The translations under genes and the position numbers were made by a program. Below, piece by piece: positions 26,275-34,735 of a stretch of 64,000 nucleotides of DNA. The DNA is taken from positions 22,084 through 86,083 of the forward strand of contig CAILKP010000053.1 in the NCBI GenBank assembly GCA_903834785.1, read 5' to 3'. A model generated the notes under the pieces. It searched no databases and was not told the DNA's origin. It saw only the letters and a program-made list of their open reading frames with translations. Position 1 is the stretch's first letter. Each line of letters starts with the position of its first letter. Origin of the DNA: an uncultured bacterium. GTDB taxonomy: Bacteria; Planctomycetota; Phycisphaerae; Phycisphaerales; UBA1924.

Positions 26275-26637
26275 TCAGGCCTTGCGCACAAACTCTGACT
26301 TGAGTGCCATGGAACCGATGCCGTCGATCTTGCAGTCGATGTTGTGATCGCCATCAACCAGACGGATGTTCTTGACCTTGGTGCCACCCTTGACCACCAG
26401 TGATGAGCCCTTGACCTTGAGGTCCTTGATGACGATCACCGAGTCACCGGTGACCAGCACGTTGCCGTTGGCATCGCGGACGGTGTTGTCCTGTTCCGCC
26501 TCGTCTGCTTCGGTCGTGACCGCGGGCTGCTCGGTGCCAGGAGTCCACTCGTGACTGCAGGTTGGGCAGACCAGGCGCGTGCCGTCGTGGTAGGTGTACT
26601 CGCCCTGGCACTTGGGACAGTTTGGCAGCTCGTTCAT
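26275..26637 (-). CDS. PhnA/YjdM-like zinc ribbon protein
   Basis: Protein of 120 residues. The N-terminal zinc ribbon has two Cys pairs (CPKC and CPTC) in NELPNCPKC and [11 protein letters not shown]. The PhnA domain follows with [19 protein letters not shown] sequence (here [18 protein letters not shown]) and ends KSEFVRKA. The phosphonate connection of the name is historical; the function is unknown. A single gene converging with crcB. Confidence 0.88.
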   Translation of the reverse strand: MNELPNCPKCQGEYTYHDGTRLVCPTCSHEWTPGTEQPAVTTEADEAEQDNTVRDANGNVLVTGDSVIVIKDLKVKGSSLVVKGGTKVKNIRLVDGDHNIDCKIDGIGSMALKSEFVRKA

Positions 26638-26831
26638 CGCGGGTTCCGGGCAGGATCTGGGTTCGGTGGTGGGGGGGCGGGCGGCAAACCGGCCTCCGCC
26701 GGTCGCGTTTGCACTCTAGGGTTCGGCGCGTATGCCGCGGCTGGGTTGACCTGCGACATTGACCGCCAAGGATCACCTGATTCGGGTGGTGCTATACGAG
26801 TACTCGTTTGAGCGTCTTTGCGGAGCTGGCC

Positions 26832-26993
<162 letters not shown>

Positions 26994-27067
26994 GTCGTGG
27001 CGACCGTTGCGGCAGGATGTCTGTTGCTTCTCACTGAGGTGGGGAGACTGAACTTACAAGGAACCCG

Positions 27068-27625
27068 ATGAACGCAGCCCACTTCACCATCCGGCGTCTG
27101 ACCAGTCTCGAGCCGGGTCACATCGAGCAACTGGCCGATGTGCTGCTTGACTGCGTCTCGGGCGGAGCTTCGGTGGGCTTCATGCAGCCGCTAACCCATG
27201 AGCGGGCCCTGGCGTTCTGGCGGCGCATCGCCGAGGGTGTGATGCACGGGCATCGCGTGCTGCTGGTGGCGGAGGATGCGCACGGGATCTGCGGCACGGT
27301 GCAACTGGTGCTGGACCTGCCGGAGAACCAGCCGCACCGGGCGGACTTGGTCAAGATGCTGGTCCACAGCCGCTCGCGGCGGCAGGGTGTGGGCGCGGCG
27401 CTAATGCGTGCGGCAGAGCTTGAAGCCGTGCGGGCCGGACGGACGCTGCTGGTGCTTGATGCGGTGACCGATGGTGACGCGACGCGGTTGTATCAGCGGT
27501 TAGGGTGGATCCGCGTGGGTGATATCCCGCGCTTTGCGCTGTTTCCTGAGGGCGGGCTGTGCAGCACGACGTACTTCTATCGTGATCTCTCAGCTGTTAC
27601 CGACACATCGCTGCCGCGGCCGTGA
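27068..27625 (+). CDS. GNAT family N-acetyltransferase
   Basis: Cytoplasmic acetyl-CoA-dependent transferase of 185 residues. The acetyl-CoA binding motif A reads VKMLVHSRSRRQGVGAALMRAAELEAV (residues 95-121; R-RQGVG-A core), followed by TLLVLDAV and ATRLYQRLGWIRVGDIP. AAGGAACC lies just upstream of the ATG. The substrate is unknown; the arrangement resembles antibiotic or small-molecule acetyltransferases. Converges with the VWA gene. Confidence 0.88.
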   Translation: MNAAHFTIRRLTSLEPGHIEQLADVLLDCVSGGASVGFMQPLTHERALAFWRRIAEGVMHGHRVLLVAEDAHGICGTVQLVLDLPENQPHRADLVKMLVHSRSRRQGVGAALMRAAELEAVRAGRTLLVLDAVTDGDATRLYQRLGWIRVGDIPRFALFPEGGLCSTTYFYRDLSAVTDTSLPRP

Positions 27626-27667
27626 TGAGGCTCGGTGCGATGGGAATCGCCGTGTCGCGCTCCGGCC

Positions 27668-28882
27668 TTACTCACCCCGTGCACGGGGCGTCATCAGCTT
27701 GTTCTGCGAGGCCCATTGGCCGAGGTCGGTGCCGTTGATCGCGGCGGCCATGAGTTCAGGGAACATGTCAGGCGTGCAGGCGAAGCTGGGGATTCCGAAG
27801 CCGGCGAACGCCGCGGCGTTGCGCTCGTCGTAGCTCGGTGCGCCGGAATCACCCAGGGCCAGCAGCGTGACCATGCGTACGCCGGATGCGGTGATTGCCG
27901 CGGCACGCTTGAGCATTTCGGCGTTGTTGCCGCCTTCGTACAAGTCGGTCACGAGCACGAAGACCGTATCCCGCGGCTTGGTGATCAGCCCCTGGCAATA
28001 CGTCAGTGCCCGGTTGATGTCAGTGCCGCCGCCGAGCTGAACACCCATAAGCACATCGACCGGGTCGGACATCTTCTCCGTCAGGTCCACAACACTGGTG
28101 TCAAACGTCACCACGTGGGTGCGGATGGCCGGGATGGAGGCAAGCACCGCCCCGAACACGCCCGAGTAGACCACGGACTGGCCCATGGATCCGGACTGGT
28201 CGATGCACACGATGATGGTCCGTAGCTGGCTGCGTTTGCGGCCGTAGCCGATGCGGGACTCGGGCACGATCGTCTGGTACTCGGCCTGGTAGTGCTTGAG
28301 GTTGGCCCGGATCGTGCGGTTCCAGTCGATCTCGTTGTGCCGCGGACGGCGGGTGCGGGTGGACCGCTTCAGGGCGCCGGTGACCGCGCTGCGCATCGGC
28401 GCATCCAGGCGGCGGCGGAGATCATCGACAACGCGCCGGACGATCTCCCGGGCAGTCGCCTTGGCCTTCTGCGGAATCACGCCCGAGAGCGACATGAGCG
28501 TGGTGACCAGATGAATGTCCGGCTCCACCGCGCTGAGCATCTCCGGCTCCAGCAGCAGCCGCTGCATGCCCAGCCGGTCGATGGCGTCCTTCTGCATGAT
28601 GCGGACGACGGAACTGGGGAAGTACTCGCGGATATCCCCCAGCCAGCGGGCAGCGCTCGGGGCCGAGGCGCCCAGGCCGCCGCGGCGCTCGGAGCCGGCC
28701 TCGTACAGCGCGGCCATGGTCCGGTCCATCGCCATCTGGCGCGGATCCAGCGTCGCGCCCGTGCCGTCGGCCTCGCCACCGCCCAGCAGCAGCCGCCAGC
28801 GTTTCAGGCGAATCTGGGCGTCGGCCTCCGGGGGCGTGGCAGCGGCGGAGCTGGCGGAAGTTGGGTTCTGCGGCTGCATCAT
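27668..28882 (-). CDS. VWA domain protein (CoxE-like), last gene of the SWIM-DUF5691-MoxR-DUF5682 cassette
   Basis: Protein of 404 residues. The C-terminal half is a von Willebrand factor A domain with an intact metal-ion-dependent adhesion site DQSGSMG (around residue 228), a TDIN threonine segment and VTDLYEGG. The N-terminal half is helical (RLLLEPEMLSAVEP..., KAKATAREIVRRVVDDLRRR). VWA proteins of this class work with MoxR AAA ATPases, as adaptors between the ATPase and its target; the ATPase is encoded four genes upstream. The start overlaps the DUF5682 stop by 4 bp. The target is unknown. Confidence 0.87.
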   Translation of the reverse strand: MMQPQNPTSASSAAATPPEADAQIRLKRWRLLLGGGEADGTGATLDPRQMAMDRTMAALYEAGSERRGGLGASAPSAARWLGDIREYFPSSVVRIMQKDAIDRLGMQRLLLEPEMLSAVEPDIHLVTTLMSLSGVIPQKAKATAREIVRRVVDDLRRRLDAPMRSAVTGALKRSTRTRRPRHNEIDWNRTIRANLKHYQAEYQTIVPESRIGYGRKRSQLRTIIVCIDQSGSMGQSVVYSGVFGAVLASIPAIRTHVVTFDTSVVDLTEKMSDPVDVLMGVQLGGGTDINRALTYCQGLITKPRDTVFVLVTDLYEGGNNAEMLKRAAAITASGVRMVTLLALGDSGAPSYDERNAAAFAGFGIPSFACTPDMFPELMAAAINGTDLGQWASQNKLMTPRARGE

Positions 28883-31227
28883 GGCATCTGCTCCCCGAGG
28901 ATCAGCTTCAGCACCGGGTCCATTAGTTCGCCGCGCTGGGCGTCGTAGTCATCCGCGGTGGCGGCGGTGGTGACCGGGCCGCCAGCATCAGCGCCTGTGG
29001 CCAGCCCGCGTTTGAGATTCTCACCGATGATCCGCCGCTCCGGCTGTGCGAACGACGAGAAGGTGCGGCGGACGATCGGGCAGGCCTGCTCGAAGGCCGT
29101 CGGTGTGAGCGAGGCGATCCAGCGGTCGATGATCGCCAGCAACCGCTGGTCGTGCACCAGCACCGCGCCGGAGCCGGCCAGGAAGCCCTCGATCCAGGCC
29201 GAGGCGACCGACGGGTCGTTGCCGGGCGACAGGGCCAGAGCGATGCGGTCTGCCGCGGCTTGTGTGTCGCAGGCATGGGCATCGAGCAGCAGCCGCCAGG
29301 CACGCCCAGCGACCAGGCCGTGAATGTCGGACTCACCGAGTTTGCGGAGTTCGGCCAGCCAGGGCATGCTGAACTCATCGCTGGCCAGCGTGCCCAGTGC
29401 CGCGGCAACAGCGCCCAGCCGGTCGCGCATTGCGCCGGCGGCATCATCATCCAGCGAGCCGCACGCCGGCCCCAGGCCCGCACAGATGCGTGCCAGCAGC
29501 CCGCGGACGAGCGGCTCAACCAACGCGGCATCGGTCGCGCGAACGTTGCCGTAGCGCAGAATCCGGACCAGCGGCGGGAGCGCATCCATCAAGCTGCTGA
29601 TGCTGGCCGCCACCGCCGACAGGGCCCCGATGCGGTCGCTGAGGACCTCCACCGCACTGGGCAGGTCGGCGAGCATGACGCTGTCGAGCAGTCCGGTCAG
29701 TTCCGCCAGTTCCTCGGCGCTGCGTGCCCGGTCCTTGATGTGGGCGGTTGCCGCACTCTCGACGGTGTTTCCCCAGCGGGCGGCTTCGATGGCCAGGACG
29801 GCGAACTCGGGCTTCCACTGCACGGTCCAGATCTCATGGAACGTGCTGGTGCCCTGCTTCTGGTCGCCGTGCAGCTGACCCCAGGGGATGCCCAGCAGCG
29901 AGAGGCGGTGCAGCAGGCGGCTGCGGGCCAGGTCCGTCTCCTTGCGCTGGTCCAGGTCCAGCACGGTTTCAACTGCTGAGAGCTTCATGCGCAGCGACTT
30001 CTGCTGGGCGGCGATATCGCGCAGCAGCGGGACGCTGGGCGTGCTTTCGGGGATCTCACCAAGGCGGTTGCCGACGATCAGCTTCTGCTCGATGATCCGC
30101 ATCGGCAGCGGGTTGCCCTGACACAGCACCGCCAGCGTCGCGTCAGAAAGTTCATCCAGACCGGTGATGCTCCGGCCCCGCATGGCCGCCAGCGTGTCCG
30201 CCAGCCGGACAGACTCGATCACGCTGGCCGGTGAGGCGTCAAGATCCTCCTCGCGCATAAAGCGGGCGACCTTGGTCATCCAGCGGGTGGAGACCTGTTC
30301 GTGGTGCATCCACAGATGCTCGTACCACCCGGGGCTGACCACGCCCGCACCGTAACCCGACTCGAAGGTCAGCCGGTTGTACGTCCACGGGATCCACGTT
30401 GCCGCGACTTTGCGCTTGGGCTGGCCCTTGATCAGCTCCTTGAGGAGTTCATCGTCGGCCTTGGCCGGTGTTGCCTTGATGGCCTCGGCCGTGAGCACGG
30501 GGGCGTGCCAGGCCCCGCAGATGACGGCGATGGTGCCGAAGCCCTCCTTCACCGCCTGTCGAATGGCCTTGCGCATGTGGGCCTCGCGGGCGGGCTCCGA
30601 CGGGTCGTGCGGCGTCGGGCCAAGCTCCTTGCGTGCCGCGGCCATGGCCTCATGAATCGCCGAAAAGACCTCCAGCGGGTTGTCGCCAGCCCGGCGTTCC
30701 TCGATCAGCCGGCCCCACCAGGCCTCACCATCGCTAAAGCCTGCGGCACGGGCGAGTGCCTCGAGCGCATCGGGCGGCGGCTCGGCGGCGGGCGAAGGTT
30801 CGGCAGAGAGGGCAGGACCCGGTTGTGGAGCGGTTTGCGATGGCAGCGCGGCTGGGTTGGTGGTGTCACCAGACGTTTCGGCGTCGGGCGGGTCGATCTG
30901 GACCCTGCGGTCACGCATGGTCTGCGGCAGGTCGATGAATCGCACTGCCGCGCTGCAGCCCAGTGCCCAGCGAATGGCCTGCCACTCGGGCGAGAACTCG
31001 GTGAAGGGGTAGTAGCTTGAGTCCTGCGGCTGCTCGGGGTCGTACACCAGCAACGCCACCGGCGGCACCATGGCCGGATCAGCCGCCAGCGGCAGCACAT
31101 CGGCCGCATCGGGCGGGCCCTCAATCAGCACGGCATCCGGCTTGAGCGCCTCCAGCGCACGCACGACCATCCGGGCCGAGCCGGGGCCGTGGTGGCGAAT
31201 GCCCAGAATGTGCAGGTTGGCGGTCAT
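28879..31227 (-). CDS. DUF5682 family protein
   Basis: Large cytoplasmic protein of 782 residues without signal or membrane segments. The N terminus GIRHHGPGSARMVVRALEALKPDAVLIEGPPDA is reminiscent of the TraB/EreA-like (ChaN) hydrolase fold: a histidine near the start and an acidic EGP motif after PDxVLIE. A second conserved part holds FGTIAVICGAWHAPVL with another histidine, consistent with a metal site, and a Pro/Ala-rich linker of about 40 residues separates them. The rest is helical. It overlaps the VWA gene by 4 bp and starts 78 bp after the DUF4253 gene. Enzymatic activity is not known. Confidence 0.82.
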   Translation of the reverse strand: MTANLHILGIRHHGPGSARMVVRALEALKPDAVLIEGPPDAADVLPLAADPAMVPPVALLVYDPEQPQDSSYYPFTEFSPEWQAIRWALGCSAAVRFIDLPQTMRDRRVQIDPPDAETSGDTTNPAALPSQTAPQPGPALSAEPSPAAEPPPDALEALARAAGFSDGEAWWGRLIEERRAGDNPLEVFSAIHEAMAAARKELGPTPHDPSEPAREAHMRKAIRQAVKEGFGTIAVICGAWHAPVLTAEAIKATPAKADDELLKELIKGQPKRKVAATWIPWTYNRLTFESGYGAGVVSPGWYEHLWMHHEQVSTRWMTKVARFMREEDLDASPASVIESVRLADTLAAMRGRSITGLDELSDATLAVLCQGNPLPMRIIEQKLIVGNRLGEIPESTPSVPLLRDIAAQQKSLRMKLSAVETVLDLDQRKETDLARSRLLHRLSLLGIPWGQLHGDQKQGTSTFHEIWTVQWKPEFAVLAIEAARWGNTVESAATAHIKDRARSAEELAELTGLLDSVMLADLPSAVEVLSDRIGALSAVAASISSLMDALPPLVRILRYGNVRATDAALVEPLVRGLLARICAGLGPACGSLDDDAAGAMRDRLGAVAAALGTLASDEFSMPWLAELRKLGESDIHGLVAGRAWRLLLDAHACDTQAAADRIALALSPGNDPSVASAWIEGFLAGSGAVLVHDQRLLAIIDRWIASLTPTAFEQACPIVRRTFSSFAQPERRIIGENLKRGLATGADAGGPVTTAATADDYDAQRGELMDPVLKLILGEQMP

Positions 31228-31305
31228 GACCTCATTGCGTGCGAGCGTGGCTGTGCAACCAGGAAGCGGGGGGTGGAGTGGCAGGGGAAAGGCCGATCGA
31301 GCCGA

Positions 31306-32121
31306 TCAGTCCCACCAGAAGTACCAGTTTGGTGATCTCCACAGTGCAGCGGCCAGATTGCGGATTGAGAGCATGCCCTGGGACACGATGTCTTCGCAGA
31401 GCACGAACTGCTCGGCCGCAAGCTGCATGCACTCGGTCTCTGTGGTCGGCGGGCGCTCGACATGGAACTCGAGCACATCCATCGTGATCACGGCCGGTAC
31501 CGCGCCATAGCGGCTGTTCCACTCGCGGGCCACCGCGGCAAGCACGTCCGGGGAGGGGCAGGAGTTCCACCCGCCGAACTGAAGGCGCGGGATCGCGTCC
31601 CACGGCTGCTTTGCCGGCACAAGCGCAAGGTGCACCTGTTCTGCCGGGGCGTTGGTCCCCCTGTGGCGTATCTCGAGGAACGTCGGTTCAACATCGGGGG
31701 CCTCCGTCGGCCAGGGCGAGAGCTCCGACGGCGGCGACTCGTTGTCGGGGAGAAACATACCGGATCGGTCAGCCCGCATCGCAATCTCCGACAGCGTGAG
31801 GCCCGCGGCGTCCGGCCCAAGCAGTTCCTCAAATGTCTCAAGCAGTTCCTGGAGTTGTGGCTCCAGCAGGGAGGGCACATCACCCTTGGGAAGCGGGGCG
31901 AGAGCGGCCTCGGCACCGCCCGGGTGCTCTTCAAACTCAACGAGCCTGATGACCGGCCAGAGCCCCGTAGCGGTGTGATGCTGACGCAGAGACTTCCACA
32001 GCGCCACGGCGATGCTGCCCGGAACGGTCGCGCCGATGATTCCCGGATCCTCCTCGTACGGCGTGAACGCCGACGGGTCGATGCCAAACCGTCCGAGTGT
32101 TTCAGTCAGCAGCTTGTTCAC
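31306..32121 (-). CDS. DUF4253 domain protein
   Basis: Protein of 271 residues. The C-terminal third has the DUF4253 pattern: AIPRLQFGGWNSCPSP, AAVAREWNSRYGAVPAVITMDVLEFHVERPP, AAEQFVLCEDIVSQG and a terminal WYFWWD. The N-terminal part is not recognised. GTG at 32121 is chosen because it gives the same 4-bp overlap (GTGA) with the upstream stop that the other cassette genes show; an ATG at 32136 is the alternative. Role unknown; some relatives occur near polymorphic toxin immunity genes, so an immunity-like or regulatory role is conceivable but unproven. Confidence 0.78.
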   Translation of the reverse strand: MNKLLTETLGRFGIDPSAFTPYEEDPGIIGATVPGSIAVALWKSLRQHHTATGLWPVIRLVEFEEHPGGAEAALAPLPKGDVPSLLEPQLQELLETFEELLGPDAAGLTLSEIAMRADRSGMFLPDNESPPSELSPWPTEAPDVEPTFLEIRHRGTNAPAEQVHLALVPAKQPWDAIPRLQFGGWNSCPSPDVLAAVAREWNSRYGAVPAVITMDVLEFHVERPPTTETECMQLAAEQFVLCEDIVSQGMLSIRNLAAALWRSPNWYFWWD

Positions 32122-33230
32122 AGCACCTCCCGGCACGCACGATACAAATCCTTCCAGCCGTCGCGTTCCTTAACCACCGTCTCCAGGTACTCCTGCATCA
32201 CGATCTTGTCCTGCACCGGGTCCTTGACGATCGCCCCCAGGATGCCGCTGGCCACATCCGCCGCCCGCAGCGTGCCATCACCGAAGTGTGACGCCAGGGC
32301 CATGCCGCTGGTCACCACGCCGATGGCCTCGGCCGTGCTCATGGAGCCCGAGGGCGTCTTGAGCTTGCTCTTGCCGTCGAGCGTCTTGCCGTCGCGGAGC
32401 TCGCGGAAGATCGTCACCACGCGGCGGATCTCCTCCATCGCGGGCAGTTCGCCGGGTAGTGCGAGCGACCGGCCCATCTGGCCCACGCGCTGGTGAACGA
32501 TCGTCACCTCATCGTCCATGGTGTCGGGCACCGGCAGCACCACCGCGTTGAAGCGGCGCTTCAGTGCGCTGGACAGTTCGTTGACGCCCCGGTCGCGGTC
32601 GTTGGCCGTGGCGATGATGTTGAACCCGCGCACGGCCCGCGTCTCGGAGTTGAGTTCCGGAATCGGCAGGGTCTTTTCCGAGAGAATCGTGATCAGCGTG
32701 TCCTGCACCTCGCTTGGCACACGCGTGAGTTCCTCGAACCGCACCAGTTTGCCCTCGGCCATGCCGCGCATCACCGGGCCGGGCACCAGCGCGTCGCGGC
32801 TGGGGCCCTTGGCCAGCAGCAGGGCGTAGTTCCAGCCGTAGCGGATGGCTTCCTCCGGCGTTCCCGCCGTGCCCTGGACCATCAGCGTCGAATCACCGCT
32901 GATCGCCGCGGCAATGTGCTCGCTGACCCAGCTCTTGGCCGTGCCGGGCACGCCCAGCAGCAGCAAGGCGCGGTCGGTGGCCAGCGTGGCGACGGCGATT
33001 TCCATCAGCCGCCGGTTGCCGACGTACTTGGCCGAGATCTCGGTGCCGTCCTTGAGCGTCCCGCCCATGAGGTAGGTGACCACCGCCCACGGCGAGAGGT
33101 TCCACTTTGGCGGACGCTCGCGGTCATCAACCTTGGCCAGGGCGGCCAGTTCGGCGGCGTATTGCTTCTCGGCCGTTTCCCGCAGCGCGGCGGCCACTGC
33201 ACTGTGTGTGTTGTTCACGGATGTGCTCAC
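32118..33230 (-). CDS. MoxR-type AAA ATPase
   Basis: AAA+ ATPase of about 370 residues. Walker A is GVPGTAKSW (with the unusual S-W after GTAK), Walker B is LVRFEELTRVP, sensor 1 is IIATANDRD, and the arginine-rich LKRRFN lies beyond. This arrangement matches the MoxR group that remodels partners together with VWA proteins. GTG at 33230 is chosen since it overlaps the upstream stop by 4 bp (GTGA); earlier in-frame starts would lie inside the previous gene. It is the likely energy-providing component of the cassette. Confidence 0.88.
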   Translation of the reverse strand: MSTSVNNTHSAVAAALRETAEKQYAAELAALAKVDDRERPPKWNLSPWAVVTYLMGGTLKDGTEISAKYVGNRRLMEIAVATLATDRALLLLGVPGTAKSWVSEHIAAAISGDSTLMVQGTAGTPEEAIRYGWNYALLLAKGPSRDALVPGPVMRGMAEGKLVRFEELTRVPSEVQDTLITILSEKTLPIPELNSETRAVRGFNIIATANDRDRGVNELSSALKRRFNAVVLPVPDTMDDEVTIVHQRVGQMGRSLALPGELPAMEEIRRVVTIFRELRDGKTLDGKSKLKTPSGSMSTAEAIGVVTSGMALASHFGDGTLRAADVASGILGAIVKDPVQDKIVMQEYLETVVKERDGWKDLYRACREVL

Positions 33231-34735
33231 GAATAAAACTCCCTGTGCATCTCGGCTCGCAGCCGGCTGCGCACAAGACTCTTGGCAGCGTTCGGATCCA
33301 GTTTGTCCGGATACGACTCGGTGATGATGCTCTCGAAGGCCTCCGCTGCCGCCGGGTGCAGCAGGTGCGAGGCGTTCCACAGGTTCACGCCCATCTCCCA
33401 TGCGTACTCACGCTTGACGTGCACCTTCTGCAGCAGCATCGCGGCCTGCTGCGAGAACCCCTGCGACCACGGCCGCGGATCGGCGGCGAGCACCTTCCAC
33501 ATGTGCTGGGCGGTGCCGCCCTTCCAGCCGGAGATGAGTGACAGCCGTAACGCCTCGCTGCGCTGCTGGTCCTGCGCCATCCACAGCGGCGAGAGTTCCT
33601 GGAGATGCTCAAACGCCCGCTCCGACGACCTCGCGATGATCGCCTCGGCCCACTGCACGCAGTCGGGCTGTCCGGGGCAGATTGCGGCGCTGGTGGTCAT
33701 CGCTGCCAGCAGCTCGCGAAAGAACGCATCGCCGCTGAGTGCCTCCAGAAACGCCGCTGGCTCAAGGCCCGATGGCTGGGCGAGTGCCGACAGATCACTT
33801 CCGGCCACCAACTGCGTGAACCAGAAGGCCCGCTGGCCCTTGTCCGCCGGTGTTTCCTCGATCGCGTCGCGCTTCCAGGACGGGTCGTACGCCTTGGGCG
33901 GCTCGATGGCGATGGCTATCTTCTCGCGGCCAAGCATCCACCCCTTGCTCTTGGTGATGGTGATCGTTGGCTTCGCCCGCTCGGCCATGCGGGCACGCAG
34001 GCCCGATCCCGGCAGGCGGGCCAGCGCACGGGCCGCCTCGCGGCGGACCTGCTTGCTCTTGTCATCCAGTGCGGCCTCCAGGAAGGGTTCATCGCCCGGG
34101 CACACCGTGGCCAGCAGCAGCTCCACAAACTTGCGGCGGTCATCGGCCGCATCGGCACTCCAGGTGGAGCGCAGCAACTCCACACCGCGGGCGGGATCCT
34201 GTGCACGCACAGTCTGCAGCAGTGCCATCCGCTCCAGAATCGACCCCGTCTGCCACAGGTCCTCGGCGTTTGCCGGCACCTGGGCCGTTGCCACTGGGCG
34301 GTTCCAGTCGGGGTTCAGCCCGGCCAGCCAGCTGCCGCAGGTTCCGGCGGCGGCAAGCACCTCCGGTGCGCGGCGGTTCTGCCGCGCCCACCACGCCAGC
34401 AGCCCCGGCACCGCCGCCGGCGGCACGCGCACTGCCTTGGCCAGCGCGTGAGTGCACCATTCAACGATCAGCGCCGCATCCATCTCGCCCAGCAGCCGCA
34501 ACAGCAGCGCTTCCTGCCGCGGCGTTGCCAGCGGGCACGGTTCCTGCGGGCATTCACCGATCGGCGATGCCTCGGCCGCAAACCGTCGCCCTGCCCGGGC
34601 ACGCGTGCCGGCTACCGCGGCCAGGTTCAACAGTTGTCGTGGGGCGGGCGCATCCTTGCCGGCACGGTCGCTGCCGAGGATGGCCACCGGGCCAAGCTCC
34701 GTGAGCATTCGGGATGGCTGTACATTCGCGCTCAT
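33227..34735 (-). CDS. DUF5691 family protein (HEAT-like helical repeats)
   Basis: Protein of 502 residues, mostly alpha helical. A segment KQVRREAARALARLPGSGLRARM resembles HEAT/PBS-lyase repeats, and the local region is followed by AIAIEPPKAYDPSWKRDAIEETP, WFTQLVAGSDLSAL which match DUF5691. A CxxxPC cluster (ECPQEPC) lies near the N terminus. Probably a scaffold between the SWIM protein and the ATPase. It begins 4 bp inside the SWIM gene's end (ATGA). Confidence 0.8.
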   Translation of the reverse strand: MSANVQPSRMLTELGPVAILGSDRAGKDAPAPRQLLNLAAVAGTRARAGRRFAAEASPIGECPQEPCPLATPRQEALLLRLLGEMDAALIVEWCTHALAKAVRVPPAAVPGLLAWWARQNRRAPEVLAAAGTCGSWLAGLNPDWNRPVATAQVPANAEDLWQTGSILERMALLQTVRAQDPARGVELLRSTWSADAADDRRKFVELLLATVCPGDEPFLEAALDDKSKQVRREAARALARLPGSGLRARMAERAKPTITITKSKGWMLGREKIAIAIEPPKAYDPSWKRDAIEETPADKGQRAFWFTQLVAGSDLSALAQPSGLEPAAFLEALSGDAFFRELLAAMTTSAAICPGQPDCVQWAEAIIARSSERAFEHLQELSPLWMAQDQQRSEALRLSLISGWKGGTAQHMWKVLAADPRPWSQGFSQQAAMLLQKVHVKREYAWEMGVNLWNASHLLHPAAAEAFESIITESYPDKLDPNAAKSLVRSRLRAEMHREFYS

